From contig NZ_CP070973.1 of assembly GCF_017086405.1 (NCBI RefSeq), forward strand, positions 1,674,001 to 1,738,000: DNA of 64,000 nucleotides, read 5' to 3'. How positions within the stretch are numbered: the stretch's first letter is position 1; each line of letters begins with the position of its first letter. Shown here in pieces: positions 8,910 to 17,668 of this stretch. The DNA is from Mycobacterium gordonae. Lineage in GTDB: Bacteria > Actinomycetota > Actinomycetes > Mycobacteriales > Mycobacteriaceae. The notes beneath the pieces are model-generated. The model was not told the origin of the DNA. It was given only the letters and a program-made list of their open reading frames with translations, and did no database searches. The translations under genes and the position numbers were made by a program.

Positions 8910-9412
8910 CTATCTGATGAAATCAGCTACCCGTTGAATCCGGTCACGCCGCTTATTCAGGGCGGGGATGGAAACGCAGAAGTACGCGGCCATGTCTAAG
9001 TTGGAGAATCCACGCTTACGGAGATTGCTGATCTCATCGGCGGGCATCAGTAGATTTCCCGCGAGCTCATCGGCGTAGAACTCGTGAAGGTCGTACTTTG
9101 TACTGCGTTCATCGATGAACGCGAAGTCACGCTGTCCCTGAATGCTTCGCTCAACGAAGTGGCCCAGCTCGTGCGCGATGTGAATTGCTGTCTCGCAGGG
9201 TTCTCGTCAAGGTCTACGCAGATGACGATGTCCTCGCCTCGTGCCTCGATCATGCCGAAGACACCCTCGCGGAGGAAGGTTTACTCGACGCGGAGGCCCA
9301 TCATCTTTGCGATTGCGTCAACATCAACTGGGACCTCATCGGGACGCCAATATTCATTGCTCACTTCACTGCGGCCGGCAGCGTCCTTAGCAGCGTCAAT
9401 TACCAACGCCAT
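8910..9412 (-). pseudogene. ImmA/IrrE-type metallopeptidase, inactivated by a stop and a frameshift
   Basis: No complete ORF exists, but the minus strand reads as one protein of about 166 aa if two lesions are ignored. From ATG 9412 (MALVIDAAKDAAG) the frame reaches GLRVE and then TAA at 9281-9283. It resumes as FLREGVFGMIEARGEDIVIC, and at about 9180 a 1-nt loss shifts the frame just before the active site. The shifted frame gives IHIAHELGHFVERS, then HEFYADELAGNLLMP and a stop at 8910. HELGH plus the downstream EFYADELAG segment is the zincin signature of the ImmA/IrrE (DUF955) family, which in mobile elements cleaves repressors. No linked repressor gene is seen. Confidence 0.8.
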
Positions 9413-9690
9413 GCGACACCTCTCTCATGTTCGAAGTGTCTGGCCGCTGTGGCCGCAAGCCTTGTTAACAGTTGACGCGCCATCGTCCCATCCTGCACCG
9501 ACAAGGCCCTGTTTGCGTTTAGTCGAGCAGGGGTCCGACCGCCAGCGGCCTTCGTCAAAGTCCTGTGGGGCCGAGCGAAGTTGTAGTGCATGTAATGCAG
9601 CGACACCGCGTACGCCAGATCCTTCATCTTTTGGCTGAGCCCGTTAGTGAGGCGGGTGAAGCGGCGCATGCCCATCTGCATCGTCAGGAT
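9400..9690 (-). pseudogene. C-terminal fragment of an IS1-like transposase
   Basis: The residues LTMQMGMRRFTRLTN followed by YMHYNFARPHRTLTKA match the end of DDE transposases annotated as IS1-like. The N-terminal two thirds are absent: homology starts abruptly at about 9690, directly against the inverted repeat. After GGRTPA the sequence no longer looks like the family, which suggests a frameshift. It overlaps the 5' end of the ImmA pseudogene by 13 bases and is non-functional. Confidence 0.7.
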
Positions 9691-9728
9691 TCAAACTGAC
9701 CCACTACCGGACGCTCGGCGATGCCGCG
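9687..9728 (-). repeat. Right copy of the roughly 40-bp imperfect inverted repeat
   Basis: Reverse-complement counterpart of 6281-6320, with core GGTAGTGGGTCAGTTTGAA on the minus strand. It sits 24 bases from the stop of accA3 and abuts the truncated transposase fragment. Confidence 0.6.
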
Positions 9729-9751
9729 AGCCGGCCGGGTGGGGTTGGTGC

Positions 9752-11545
9752 TCACTTGATCTCGGCGAGCACCGTGCCCTGGGTGATGGCGGCGCCGGGC
9801 TCCACTGCCAGGCCGGTGATCACACCGTCCTTGTGTGCGGTGACCGGGTTTTCCATCTTCATCGCCTCCAGGACCACCACGAGGTCACCCTGTGCGACCT
9901 CCTGGCCTTCCTCGACGGCAACCTTGACAACGGTGCCCTGCATGGGGGCGGTCACCGCGTCACCGGATGCGGCCGCGCCGCCATGCGCGCCCCGCTTACG
10001 CGGCTTGGGCTTGCGGCGCACCACACCGACGGCGTCGGGCGCGCCGTTGGACAGGGCCAGATCACCCGGTAGTGAGACCTCGACGCGGCGGCCGTCGACC
10101 TCGACGACAACCTTGTGGCGCGGGCGGCTCTCCTCTTCGTCGATGGGTTCGCCGCCGGTGAAGGGTTCGATCTGGTTGTCCCACTCGGTCTCGATCCAGC
10201 GGGTGTGCACCGTGAAACCGTCGTCGTCACCGATGAACGCCGGGTCCGAGACGACGGCTCGGTGGAAGGGGATCACCGTGGCCAGGCCCTCGACCTCGAA
10301 TTCGTCCAGGGCACGCCGGGCGCGGGCCAGGGCCTCGTGGCGGTCGGCGCCGTACACGATCAGCTTGGCCAGCATCGAGTCGAACTGACCGCCGATCACC
10401 GAGCCGGTCTCGACGCCGGAGTCCAGGCGGACACCGGGTCCACTCGGCGGGTGGAACTTGGTGACCGGGCCGGGGGCGGGCAGGAAGCCGCGGCCGGCGT
10501 CCTCGCCATTGATCCGGAACTCGATGGCGTGGCCGCGCGGCGTCGGATCTTCGGTGATGTCCAACTTCTCGCCGTTGGCGATCTTGAACTGCTGCAACAC
10601 CAGGTCGATGCCCGCGGTCTCCTCGGTGACCGGGTGCTCGACCTGCAGCCGGGTGTTGACCTCCAGGAACGAGATCAGGCCGTCCTGGCCGACCAGGTAC
10701 TCGACGGTGCCGGCACCGTAGTAATGCGCCTCTTTGCAGATCCGCTTGGCCGACTCGTGGATCTCCTTGCGCTGCGCGTCGGTGAGGAACGGGGCCGGCG
10801 CCTCCTCGACCAGCTTCTGGAAGCGGCGTTGCAGCGAGCAGTCGCGGGTGCCGGCGACGACGACGTTGCCGTGGGTGTCGGCGATCACCTGCGCTTCGAC
10901 ATGGCGCGGCTTGTCCAGGTAGCGCTCGACGAAGCACTCGCCGCGACCGAACGCGGCGACGGCCTCACGCACCGCCGACTCGTACAGGTGGGGTATCTCC
11001 TCGATGGTGCGGGCGACCTTCATGCCGCGCCCGCCGCCGCCGAAGGCCGCCTTGATCGCGATCGGGACGCCGTACTCCTTGGCGAAGGCGACCACCTCGT
11101 CGGCGTCTTTGACGGGGTCCGGCGTGCCGGGCACCAGCGGCGCCTGGGCGCGGGCGGCGATGTGGCGGGCGGTGACTTTGTCACCGAGGTCGCGGATGGA
11201 CTGCGGACTGGGCCCGATCCAGATCAGGCCGGCGTCGATCACCGCCTGGGCGAAGTCGGCGTTCTCCGACAGGAAGCCGTAGCCGGGGTGCACGGCGTTG
11301 GCGCCGGACTTGGCGGCGGCGTCCAACAGCTTGCCGAAGTCGAGGTAGGACTCGGCCGAGGTCTGGCCGCCCAGCGCGAACGCCTCGTCGGCCAGCCGCA
11401 CGTGCGGCGCATCGGCGTCAGGCTCGGCGTACACCGCCACACTGGCCAGTCCGGCGTCCCGGGCCGCCCGGATCACCCGGACTGCGATCTCGCCACGGTT
11501 GGCGACAAGAACTTTGGAGATCCTCGAGCTGGCGTGGCTGGGCAC
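9752..11545 (-). CDS. accA3: Acyl-CoA carboxylase alpha subunit AccA3 (biotin carboxylase + BCCP)
   Basis: The 597-aa subunit carries an N-terminal biotin carboxylase domain starting at [16 protein letters not shown]. It has the ATP-grasp loop GGGGRGMKV, the metal/bicarbonate segment [18 protein letters not shown] and the RDCSLQRR motif. The C-terminal biotinyl domain has EAMKM with the acceptor Lys563. AccA3 carboxylates biotin and serves several beta subunits (AccD4, AccD5, AccD6) in malonyl-, propionyl- and long-chain acyl-CoA carboxylation for fatty and mycolic acid synthesis. It starts at GTG with AGGAGG 6 nt upstream, and its length matches M. tuberculosis (about 600 aa). BirA at 20694 is its modifying ligase. 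Confidence 0.97.
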   Translation of the reverse strand: MPSHASSRISKVLVANRGEIAVRVIRAARDAGLASVAVYAEPDADAPHVRLADEAFALGGQTSAESYLDFGKLLDAAAKSGANAVHPGYGFLSENADFAQAVIDAGLIWIGPSPQSIRDLGDKVTARHIAARAQAPLVPGTPDPVKDADEVVAFAKEYGVPIAIKAAFGGGGRGMKVARTIEEIPHLYESAVREAVAAFGRGECFVERYLDKPRHVEAQVIADTHGNVVVAGTRDCSLQRRFQKLVEEAPAPFLTDAQRKEIHESAKRICKEAHYYGAGTVEYLVGQDGLISFLEVNTRLQVEHPVTEETAGIDLVLQQFKIANGEKLDITEDPTPRGHAIEFRINGEDAGRGFLPAPGPVTKFHPPSGPGVRLDSGVETGSVIGGQFDSMLAKLIVYGADRHEALARARRALDEFEVEGLATVIPFHRAVVSDPAFIGDDDGFTVHTRWIETEWDNQIEPFTGGEPIDEEESRPRHKVVVEVDGRRVEVSLPGDLALSNGAPDAVGVVRRKPKPRKRGAHGGAAASGDAVTAPMQGTVVKVAVEEGQEVAQGDLVVVLEAMKMENPVTAHKDGVITGLAVEPGAAITQGTVLAEIK

Positions 11546-11594
11546 TGGCGCCTCCTGTATCGACGTCTACTTCGTTTCGCGAAAAATTTCTCAT

Positions 11595-11609
11595 TAAGAG
11601 AATCTCTTA
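11595..11609. promoter_or_regulatory. 15-bp palindrome upstream of accA3 (candidate operator)
   Basis: TAAGAGAATCTCTTA is a perfect palindrome about a central A/T. It lies 50 bases before the accA3 GTG in an unusually AT-rich patch (11580-11625) of a GC-rich genome. This is the likely promoter zone, so an operator is inferred; no known regulator motif was recognised with certainty. Confidence 0.5.
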
Positions 11610-11669
11610 CAAGTCTTATCGGGGAAGTTTAGGCGGCGCGCCGCGGGGCCGGTCACGCGGTTCCCCCCT

Positions 11670-12089
11670 TCAGGCCGCGTCGCGCAGGCGTCTCTTGATC
11701 CGGGTCAGCATCGCCGACATCCCGCGCAGCCGAAGTGGGCTGATCAGAGCGGCCAGACCCAGCTCCGTGTAGAAATCCTCGGGCACCGCCAGGATCGCGG
11801 CGGCGGGTTGCTCGTCGAGTCCGGCCGCCAAAATGGCGGCGAAACCACGGGTGGTGGGTGCTTCGGCCGGAGCGCTGAAGTGCAGCCGCACCCGCTGCGG
11901 GTCGCTGGCGTCGACATGCAGAAACAGCGGCGACTGGCACTCGGGCACCGGCTCCATCGCCGCCTCGGCCAGGTCAGCGGGCAGCGCCGGTAGCTCGTTG
12001 GCGAACTCCAACAACAACTGCAACTTGTCCTGGCCCTGGACCTCGGCGAAGTCGGACACCACGTCCGCCAGGGGCGCCGGCATGCTCAT
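11670..12089 (-). CDS. SufE-like protein (Rv3284 orthologue)
   Basis: The 139-aa protein has the SufE fold signature. The reactive Cys51 is in [14 protein letters not shown], followed by [11 protein letters not shown] and [14 protein letters not shown]. SufE proteins accept a persulfide sulfur from a desulfurase or sulfurtransferase and pass it on. Its ATG overlaps the sseA stop (TGATG), so it is translated after the rhodanese SseA, a pairing conserved in M. tuberculosis that suggests a sulfur relay. A longer open frame reaches 12161 but lies inside sseA. Confidence 0.9.
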   Translation of the reverse strand: MSMPAPLADVVSDFAEVQGQDKLQLLLEFANELPALPADLAEAAMEPVPECQSPLFLHVDASDPQRVRLHFSAPAEAPTTRGFAAILAAGLDEQPAAAILAVPEDFYTELGLAALISPLRLRGMSAMLTRIKRRLRDAA

Positions 12090-12979
12090 CAGCCGGTGAC
12101 GGCTCCGGGGTCGGACCCCGCGACGATCGGCACCCGCACGGTGTTGCCCCATTCGGTCCACGAGCCGTCGTAGTTGCGCACGTCCGGCTTGCCCAGCAGG
12201 TGCGTCAGCACGAACCAGGTGTGGCTGGACCGCTCACCGATGCGGCAGTAGACGATGGTCGCGTCCTCCGGTCTCACAAAGTCATAGAGCCGTTCCAATT
12301 CTTCGCGGCCGCGGAAGCGCCCGCTCTCGTCGGCTGCCTTGCCCCACGGGATGGAGTGCGCGGTGGGAATGTGGCCGGCCCGCAGCGCGCCCTCCTCGGG
12401 ATAGTCGGGCATGTGGGTGCGCTTGCCGGTGTATTCCTCGGGGGAGCGCACATCGATCAGCGGCTGGCTGCCCAGGGCCGCCAGCACGTCGTCCTTGTAG
12501 GCGCGGATCGGTGCGTCGTTGCGCTGCACGACTGGGTAGCCGGAGGAGCTGTGGTGCGGCACCTCCAGCGTGGTGTCGCGTCGCTCGGACATCCACAGGT
12601 CGCGTCCGCCGTTGAGTAGCCGGACATCGGGATGGCCGAACAAGGTGAACACCCACAGGGCGTAGGCGGCCCACCAGTTGCTCTTGTCCCCGTAGATCAC
12701 CACGGTGTCGTCGCGGGCGATGCCTTTGCTGTCCATCAGCGCCGCGAACTGTTCGCCGCTGATGTAGTCGCGCACGCGGGGGTCGTTCAAGTCGGTGTGC
12801 CAGTCGATCTTGACGGCTCCGGGAATGTGGCCGACGTCGTAAAGCAACACGTCCTCATCGGATTCGACGATCGCCAGGCCGGGGGAGCCCAGGTGGGCGG
12901 ACAGCCAATCGGCCGTCACCAGCCGCTCGGGATGGGCGTAGGCCTGCAGGGTGGGGCTGGGATCGGGAGGAAGCGGCAC
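12089..12979 (-). CDS. sseA: Thiosulfate/3-mercaptopyruvate sulfurtransferase SseA
   Basis: The 296-aa protein has two rhodanese domains. The N-terminal inactive one includes [17 protein letters not shown]. The C-terminal one has catalytic Cys245 in the loop CRIGERS, which favours a mercaptopyruvate- or thiosulfate-type enzyme. [14 protein letters not shown] marks the start of the second domain. Length and sequence match M. tuberculosis SseA. The downstream sufE-like gene is coupled by overlap. Confidence 0.95.
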   Translation of the reverse strand: MPLPPDPSPTLQAYAHPERLVTADWLSAHLGSPGLAIVESDEDVLLYDVGHIPGAVKIDWHTDLNDPRVRDYISGEQFAALMDSKGIARDDTVVIYGDKSNWWAAYALWVFTLFGHPDVRLLNGGRDLWMSERRDTTLEVPHHSSSGYPVVQRNDAPIRAYKDDVLAALGSQPLIDVRSPEEYTGKRTHMPDYPEEGALRAGHIPTAHSIPWGKAADESGRFRGREELERLYDFVRPEDATIVYCRIGERSSHTWFVLTHLLGKPDVRNYDGSWTEWGNTVRVPIVAGSDPGAVTG

Positions 12980-12993
12980 GCCTCAAAGCCTAC

Positions 12994-13482
12994 TCAGTGC
13001 TTACGCACCACCCGTTCGGCCTGGCCTGGCTTCCAGATCGTGATGTCCAGATGGTCGTCGCTGACGTGGACAGCCGAGGCTCCGGCGATGTCGACGCCGA
13101 TGAGGTCGAACGGCCGGCCGCGCAGGTCGAGTCCGATGTCCTCGAACAAGGCGTCGGCAAAGCGCCGGTGCTGATCGCCATACGGGACCACGTAGGCCCG
13201 TCCGAACAACTTCGCATCGCCATCTTTGACCTCGGTGTCCACGGTGGCGGTATGCAGGCACAACCGGGGATCACGCCGCAGATCGCGGTATTTCGTGGTG
13301 TCCTCCATTCCCGAGATCCACAAGACGTCCTCGAAAATCCGGGGCTCCATCGGGCTGATCCGCGGGAAGCCGTCCGCGCGCAGGGTGGCCAGCATGCACA
13401 GATTGCGCGCGGCGCGGTGACGACGGATGAAGGTGTCGGCGATCCGCGGCGCCGCGGTGACGAACTCTGTCCAGGTGGTCAT
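12994..13482 (-). CDS. Pyridoxamine 5'-phosphate oxidase-family protein
   Basis: The 162-aa single-domain split-barrel protein contains NLCMLATLRADGFPRISPME and later KYRDLRRDPRLCLHTAT, the typical flavin-binding strand order of the PNPOx-like superfamily. These proteins bind FMN, F420 or heme and include F420-dependent reductases; the true cofactor cannot be told from the sequence. It ends 14 bases before the sseA start, so it is probably cotranscribed with sseA and sufE. It is not in this position in M. tuberculosis. Confidence 0.85.
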   Translation of the reverse strand: MTTWTEFVTAAPRIADTFIRRHRAARNLCMLATLRADGFPRISPMEPRIFEDVLWISGMEDTTKYRDLRRDPRLCLHTATVDTEVKDGDAKLFGRAYVVPYGDQHRRFADALFEDIGLDLRGRPFDLIGVDIAGASAVHVSDDHLDITIWKPGQAERVVRKH

Positions 13483-13540
13483 GCGGTGAGGCTATGGCGG
13501 TCGATCCGTTCTTCTCGCGCACCCCCCCAAGTGCGTGACA

Positions 13541-14860
13541 TCAGGGCCCGCAAATACATCCGCCCCCTTGTTGTTTCGCCTGGTACATAGCTTGGTCCGC
13601 GCGTTGCAGGGCGTCGCTGCCCAGTTGTCCGCGGGCGATCATGCTCAGACCGATGGTGACGCTTCCCAAGGAGTGGGTTCGCACCTGCTGAACGAGAGTG
13701 CGGGCGAGTTGTTGAGCCTTCTCGGCGGAGGTGTTTGGCAGTAGTGCGGCGAATTCGTCGCCACCGATGCGGGCAAACACGTCGGACAGACGTAGTTGGC
13801 GGCTGATGATCTGGGCCACGCTTTTGATGTAGCTGTCGCCTACCGCATGGCCGTACTCGTCGTTAGTCCGCTTGAGGCCGTCGAGGTCAATCATGAGCAC
13901 CGCCGCCTCGTCCCCGCAACCGTGCCGACTGAGCAACGCACCGTAACGGGCCAGTTCCTCGGCGAATCGCGCGCGATTGAGCACCCCGGTCAGGGGATCG
14001 CGAGTTGCCTGCTGCCTGAGCAGTTCTTCGTCGCGTTTACGAGCCGAGATGTCCTCGATGTGGGCGATGAAGTGCAGGGGCTGACCATCGGAGTCGCGCA
14101 CCATCGAACCCGAGAGGCGGATCCAAATGAGGTGTCCGTCCTTGGCGTAGTAGCGCTTGTCCATTTGATAGCTGGTGATCTCACCGCGCAGCAGCCGGGT
14201 GGCTTCGTGCAGGTCGGAGTCGAGATCATCGGGAAATGTGATGTCCTGAAAAGTGAGTTGAGTCAGTTCCTGCTCGGTGTATCCGGTGATCCGGCACAGC
14301 GCCTGATTGGCCCTCTTGAAGCTGCCGTCGAGGCCGATCACGGCAATCCCGATCGGTGCGTGATCAAACACGGCCTCGAACAGCGTCTCGGTTGCACGCT
14401 GAATCGCCCGACCCTCAGATACCGCGGTCATGTCGCGAAGAAGCGCATGCAACGTCACACTCGGACCGGACCGGACCGCCGCGACGAAAATTTCGACGGG
14501 TAGTTCGGTGCCGTCCTTGCGGCGCATTGTGCGCACGGCGACGTTGCCGACGACCGGTGGCTGACCGGTTTCCACGTACCGCAGCAGCTCGTGCAACGCC
14601 CCATCGCGGTGCTCGTCGACGCCCCCCGTAAGCGCTGTCAGCGGCTGACCGATTGCTTCCTCCGAGGTCCAGCCGAGCAGCGTGGCCGCGGCACGGTTCC
14701 ACTCCACCACGCGACCGCTCGAATCCAGACCGACACAGGCCGCCACCAAGGAGCCCCGCATCTGGCAACCAACCTCATCTGCCCTCAGCTCATCCTCGGC
14801 GCGCGGGAGTTGGTGGCTGCCGAGCCGATGGGTTGGGTCTGCCTGGCCTGGCGAATTCAT
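13541..14860 (-). CDS. PAS-PAS-GGDEF diguanylate cyclase
   Basis: The 439-aa cytosolic protein has two PAS domains. The first spans about residues 35-145 around RVVEWNRAAATLLGW. The second spans about 165-285 around IGIAVIGLDGSFKRANQALC, with a PAC motif. A GGDEF domain follows, with the active motif GGDEF at 366-370. An RxxD inhibitory site (RLSD) lies five residues before it, as in product-inhibited cyclases. It should make cyclic di-GMP from GTP in response to a PAS-sensed signal. No EAL domain is present. The start at 14860 has AGGAGGG upstream; an open frame reaches 14968. It is inserted between maf and the PNPOx gene relative to M. tuberculosis. Confidence 0.93.
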   Translation of the reverse strand: MNSPGQADPTHRLGSHQLPRAEDELRADEVGCQMRGSLVAACVGLDSSGRVVEWNRAAATLLGWTSEEAIGQPLTALTGGVDEHRDGALHELLRYVETGQPPVVGNVAVRTMRRKDGTELPVEIFVAAVRSGPSVTLHALLRDMTAVSEGRAIQRATETLFEAVFDHAPIGIAVIGLDGSFKRANQALCRITGYTEQELTQLTFQDITFPDDLDSDLHEATRLLRGEITSYQMDKRYYAKDGHLIWIRLSGSMVRDSDGQPLHFIAHIEDISARKRDEELLRQQATRDPLTGVLNRARFAEELARYGALLSRHGCGDEAAVLMIDLDGLKRTNDEYGHAVGDSYIKSVAQIISRQLRLSDVFARIGGDEFAALLPNTSAEKAQQLARTLVQQVRTHSLGSVTIGLSMIARGQLGSDALQRADQAMYQAKQQGGGCICGP

Positions 14861-15042
14861 GCACTCCCTCCTGGGCTGCAAGACCGATGGGTGGGCCCCG
14901 AAAGGGCTTCGCCGCGGTCCTTGAGTCAGTATGGCGCGGCTACCCCCAATCTGGTGCCGAACGAGCAACTACACCGCCCAGGTGCCGATTGTCCCCTACG
15001 TGCTACCCCACGTCGCGGACGATTAGCGGTTTGGCCACCACG

Positions 15043-15684
15043 TCACCCAGCGTTTGCTGCCCACACGTCGGCGACCGACAGCCCACAGCGCGCCAGCAGC
15101 GAGCGCAGCAGCGGCAGGCTCACCCCGATCACCGTCGACGGGTCGCCGTCGACGCCGTCGATGAACCAGCCGCCAAGGCCGTCCAGCGTGAACGCCCCGG
15201 CGACCCGCAACGGTTCGCCGCTGGCCAGATAGGCTTCCAGGTCGGCATCCGTCGGGGTGCCGAAATGCACTGTGGTAATCGATGTTTCAGTCTCCATGCG
15301 GACGACGCCGTGGTCGCGGAGCTGAATCAGGCAGTGCCCGGTGTGCAATTGCCCGGACCGTCCGGCCATCGACCGCCACTGCCGGCGCGCATCGTCGGTC
15401 GACTCCGGTTTGCCGCACAACTGACCGTCCCGGTACAGCATCGAATCGCAGCCCAGCACAACGCAATTCGCGGTCACGTCGCGCTCGTCGAGCATAGCCG
15501 TCACGTGTTCTGCCTTGGCGCGGGCGAGGTTTCGCACCACCTCGTCGGGCGCGGCGCCGGGGCCCAACGCCGCAATGAGCCCGTCCTCGTCGACGCCGGA
15601 GACCCGCACCAGCGGTTCGACGCCCGCCTGACGGAGCACCTTGAGCCGGCCCGAGGAGGCCGACGCGAGCACCAGCCGCGTCAT
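15043..15684 (-). CDS. maf: Maf-like nucleotide pyrophosphatase (Rv3282 orthologue)
   Basis: The 213-aa protein begins [21 protein letters not shown], the Maf/HAM1 signature (S-A-S-x-x-R). It has the central acidic segment VLGCDSML and GKPES, and ends in [23 protein letters not shown]. Maf proteins hydrolyse modified or canonical NTPs. The start at 15684 overlaps the accE5 stop as ATGA and matches the family N-terminus; a longer frame to 15768 runs inside accE5. It belongs to the accD5-accE5-maf operon. Confidence 0.93.
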   Translation of the reverse strand: MTRLVLASASSGRLKVLRQAGVEPLVRVSGVDEDGLIAALGPGAAPDEVVRNLARAKAEHVTAMLDERDVTANCVVLGCDSMLYRDGQLCGKPESTDDARRQWRSMAGRSGQLHTGHCLIQLRDHGVVRMETETSITTVHFGTPTDADLEAYLASGEPLRVAGAFTLDGLGGWFIDGVDGDPSTVIGVSLPLLRSLLARCGLSVADVWAANAG

Positions 15685-15968
15685 TGCCGCATGTGCGTCA
15701 TTTCCTGCAGGGTGATGCGCTGCCAGCTGTGCATCGGGTAGCGCAACTTGTCCACCGGCAACCCCCATCGGCTGGGCTCGGGCGGGGCCGGCTCCGGCGC
15801 GTGGCCGATGGTGCCCAGCACCGCGACCAGCGCCGCCAGCTCCCGGTCGGTGGGGTGCCCCCGCAGGACCCGGAGGTGCGGCTCGTGCGGGTGCGGTGAA
15901 TGCGTCTCGACGGCTTCGCTCACGTCGCTGTCTTCGCTCACTTCGCTCACTTCGCTCACCTCGCTCAC
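15681..15968 (-). CDS. accE5: Acyl-CoA carboxylase epsilon subunit AccE5
   Basis: The 95-aa protein has a conserved C-terminal half ([20 protein letters not shown], then [15 protein letters not shown]). This matches the epsilon subunit that binds AccD5 and stimulates the complex. The N-terminal quarter is a low-complexity run of Val-Ser-Glu repeats encoded by 9-bp tandem repeats. The first GTG (15968) overlaps the accD5 stop as GTGA and fits coupling, but several in-frame GTG codons in the repeat could also start translation. M. tuberculosis AccE5 is also repeat-rich at its N-terminus, with a different unit. Confidence 0.88.
   Translation of the reverse strand: MSEVSEVSEVSEDSDVSEAVETHSPHPHEPHLRVLRGHPTDRELAALVAVLGTIGHAPEPAPPEPSRWGLPVDKLRYPMHSWQRITLQEMTHMRQ
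15915..15968 (-). repeat. 9-bp tandem repeat at the accE5 start
   Basis: Six 9-base units read on the minus strand. Units 1-4 are GTGAGCGAG and three copies of GTGAGCGAA, unit 5 is the variant GACAGCGAC, and unit 6 is GTGAGCGAA. The unit size keeps the frame, so copy-number changes alter only the number of Val-Ser-Glu triplets and of GTG codons. Confidence 0.9.
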
Positions 15969-17605
15969 AGCGGAATGTTCCCGTGCTTCTTGGGCGGGGT
16001 CTGCGCGATCTTGCGTTCCAGCAAGCGCAGCGCCGTCCCGATGTAGCCGCGGGTGTGCGACGGCGGGATCACCGCGTCGACGTAACCACGCTCGGCAGCG
16101 ATGTAGGGGTTGACCAGCGTGTCCTCGTACTCCTGCTGCAACTGCAACCGCAGCGCGTCCACGTCTTCGCCGTTTTTCGCCGCCTCGGCCAACTGCTGCC
16201 GGTAGACGAAACCGACCGCACCGGAGGCGCCCATCACCGCGATCTGCGCCGTGGGCCAAGCCAGGTTGACGTCGCAGCCCATGTCCTTGGAACCCATGAC
16301 GCAGTAGGCGCCGCCGTATGCCTTGCGGGTGATGACGGTGATCTTCGGAACGGTGGCCTCGCCGTAGGCGTACAGCAGCTTGGCGCCGCGCCGGATGATG
16401 CCGTTGTATTCCTGACCCGTGCCCGGCAGGAAGCCCGGCACGTCCACCAGCATGACGATCGGGATGTTGAAGCAGTCGCAGGTCCGGACGAACCGGGCGG
16501 CCTTCTCCGAGGCGTTGATGTCCAGGCAGCCCGCGAACTGGGTGGGCTGGTTGGCGACCAGTCCGACCGGGCGGCCGTCGACGCGTCCGAACCCGACCAC
16601 GATGTTCTGGGCGTAACCCGCCTGGATCTCCAGGAACTCGTCGTCGTCGAGGATCCGGGTGATCACCTCGTGGATGTCGTAGGGCTGGTTGGGCGAGTCC
16701 GGGATCAGCGTGTCCAGCTCGATGTCCTCGTCGGTGAGGTTGTCCTCGATCGCCCCGACCGGAACGGGGAACGGCTCACGCGGGGCGTCGGTGGCGTTGT
16801 TGGGCGGCAGGTAGCTCAGCAGGTCGCGCACCCAGTCGAAAGCGTCCTGCTCGCCGGAGGCGACGTAGTGCAGGGTGCCCGACTTGGCCATGTGCGTGTG
16901 GGCGCCGCCGAGTTCCTCCATGGTGACGTCCTCGCCGGTGACGGTCTTGATGACGTCGGGACCGGTGATGAACATCTGGCTGGTCTGGTCGACCATGATG
17001 ACGAAGTCGGTCAGCGCGGGGGAGTAGACGTGCCCGCCGGCCGCGGCGCCCATGATCAGCGAGATCTGCGGGATGACGCCCGAAGCCAGGATGTTGTTGC
17101 GGAAGATCCGGCTGTACAGACCCAGGGAGACGACGCCCTCCTGGATGCGCGCGCCGGCGCCGTCGTTGATGCCGATCAGGGGCCGGCCGGTCTTGATGGC
17201 CAGTTCCTGCACCTTGACGATCTTCTCGCCGTAGACCTCACCGAGGCTGCCGCCGAACACGGTGGCGTCCTGGCTGAAGATACAGACATCGCGGCCGTCG
17301 ATGGTGCCGTAGCCGGTCACCACGCCGTCGCCGACGGGACGGTTCTTCTCCAGCCCGAAGTTGGTGCTGCGGTGTTTGGCCAGCGCGTCCAGCTCGACGA
17401 ATGAGTCCTCGTCGAGCAGCGCGGTGATGCGCTCGCGGGCCGTCAGCTTGCCCTTGGCATGCACCTTGTCCACGGCGGCCTCACCGACCGGATGCAGCGA
17501 CTCTTCCCGGCGCTTGTGCAGTTCGGCGAGTTTGCCCGCTGTGGTGTGGATGTCGATGGTGTGCTCGGCAGCGGGTTCGGCCGTGTGGTCGGCAACGCTT
17601 GTCAT
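15965..17605 (-). CDS. accD5: Propionyl/acyl-CoA carboxylase beta subunit AccD5
   Basis: The 546-aa carboxyltransferase is nearly identical in layout to M. tuberculosis AccD5 (548 aa). It has an N-terminal crotonase-like half with [21 protein letters not shown] and the oxyanion Gly pair in [13 protein letters not shown]. The C-terminal half has [20 protein letters not shown] and [20 protein letters not shown]. It transfers CO2 from AccA3 biotin to propionyl-CoA, supplying methylmalonyl-CoA for methyl-branched lipids. The start at 17605 matches the orthologue (MTSVADH); a longer frame to 17680 lies over the divergent gene start. It is translationally coupled to accE5. Confidence 0.97.
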   Translation of the reverse strand: MTSVADHTAEPAAEHTIDIHTTAGKLAELHKRREESLHPVGEAAVDKVHAKGKLTARERITALLDEDSFVELDALAKHRSTNFGLEKNRPVGDGVVTGYGTIDGRDVCIFSQDATVFGGSLGEVYGEKIVKVQELAIKTGRPLIGINDGAGARIQEGVVSLGLYSRIFRNNILASGVIPQISLIMGAAAGGHVYSPALTDFVIMVDQTSQMFITGPDVIKTVTGEDVTMEELGGAHTHMAKSGTLHYVASGEQDAFDWVRDLLSYLPPNNATDAPREPFPVPVGAIEDNLTDEDIELDTLIPDSPNQPYDIHEVITRILDDDEFLEIQAGYAQNIVVGFGRVDGRPVGLVANQPTQFAGCLDINASEKAARFVRTCDCFNIPIVMLVDVPGFLPGTGQEYNGIIRRGAKLLYAYGEATVPKITVITRKAYGGAYCVMGSKDMGCDVNLAWPTAQIAVMGASGAVGFVYRQQLAEAAKNGEDVDALRLQLQQEYEDTLVNPYIAAERGYVDAVIPPSHTRGYIGTALRLLERKIAQTPPKKHGNIPL

Positions 17606-17668
17606 GGGAGTCGATGTTATCGGCAGCCCTGCCCCGGCCCTTAATGAGCCCTTAAGTAGTCTCCGCTC

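Noticed and set aside
10115..11632. 505-aa plus-strand ORF
   Set aside because: Antisense to accA3, which is certain from its biotin and ATP-grasp motifs; the frame is a codon-bias artefact.
15896..17404. 502-aa plus-strand ORF
   Set aside because: Antisense to accD5, no recognisable domain.
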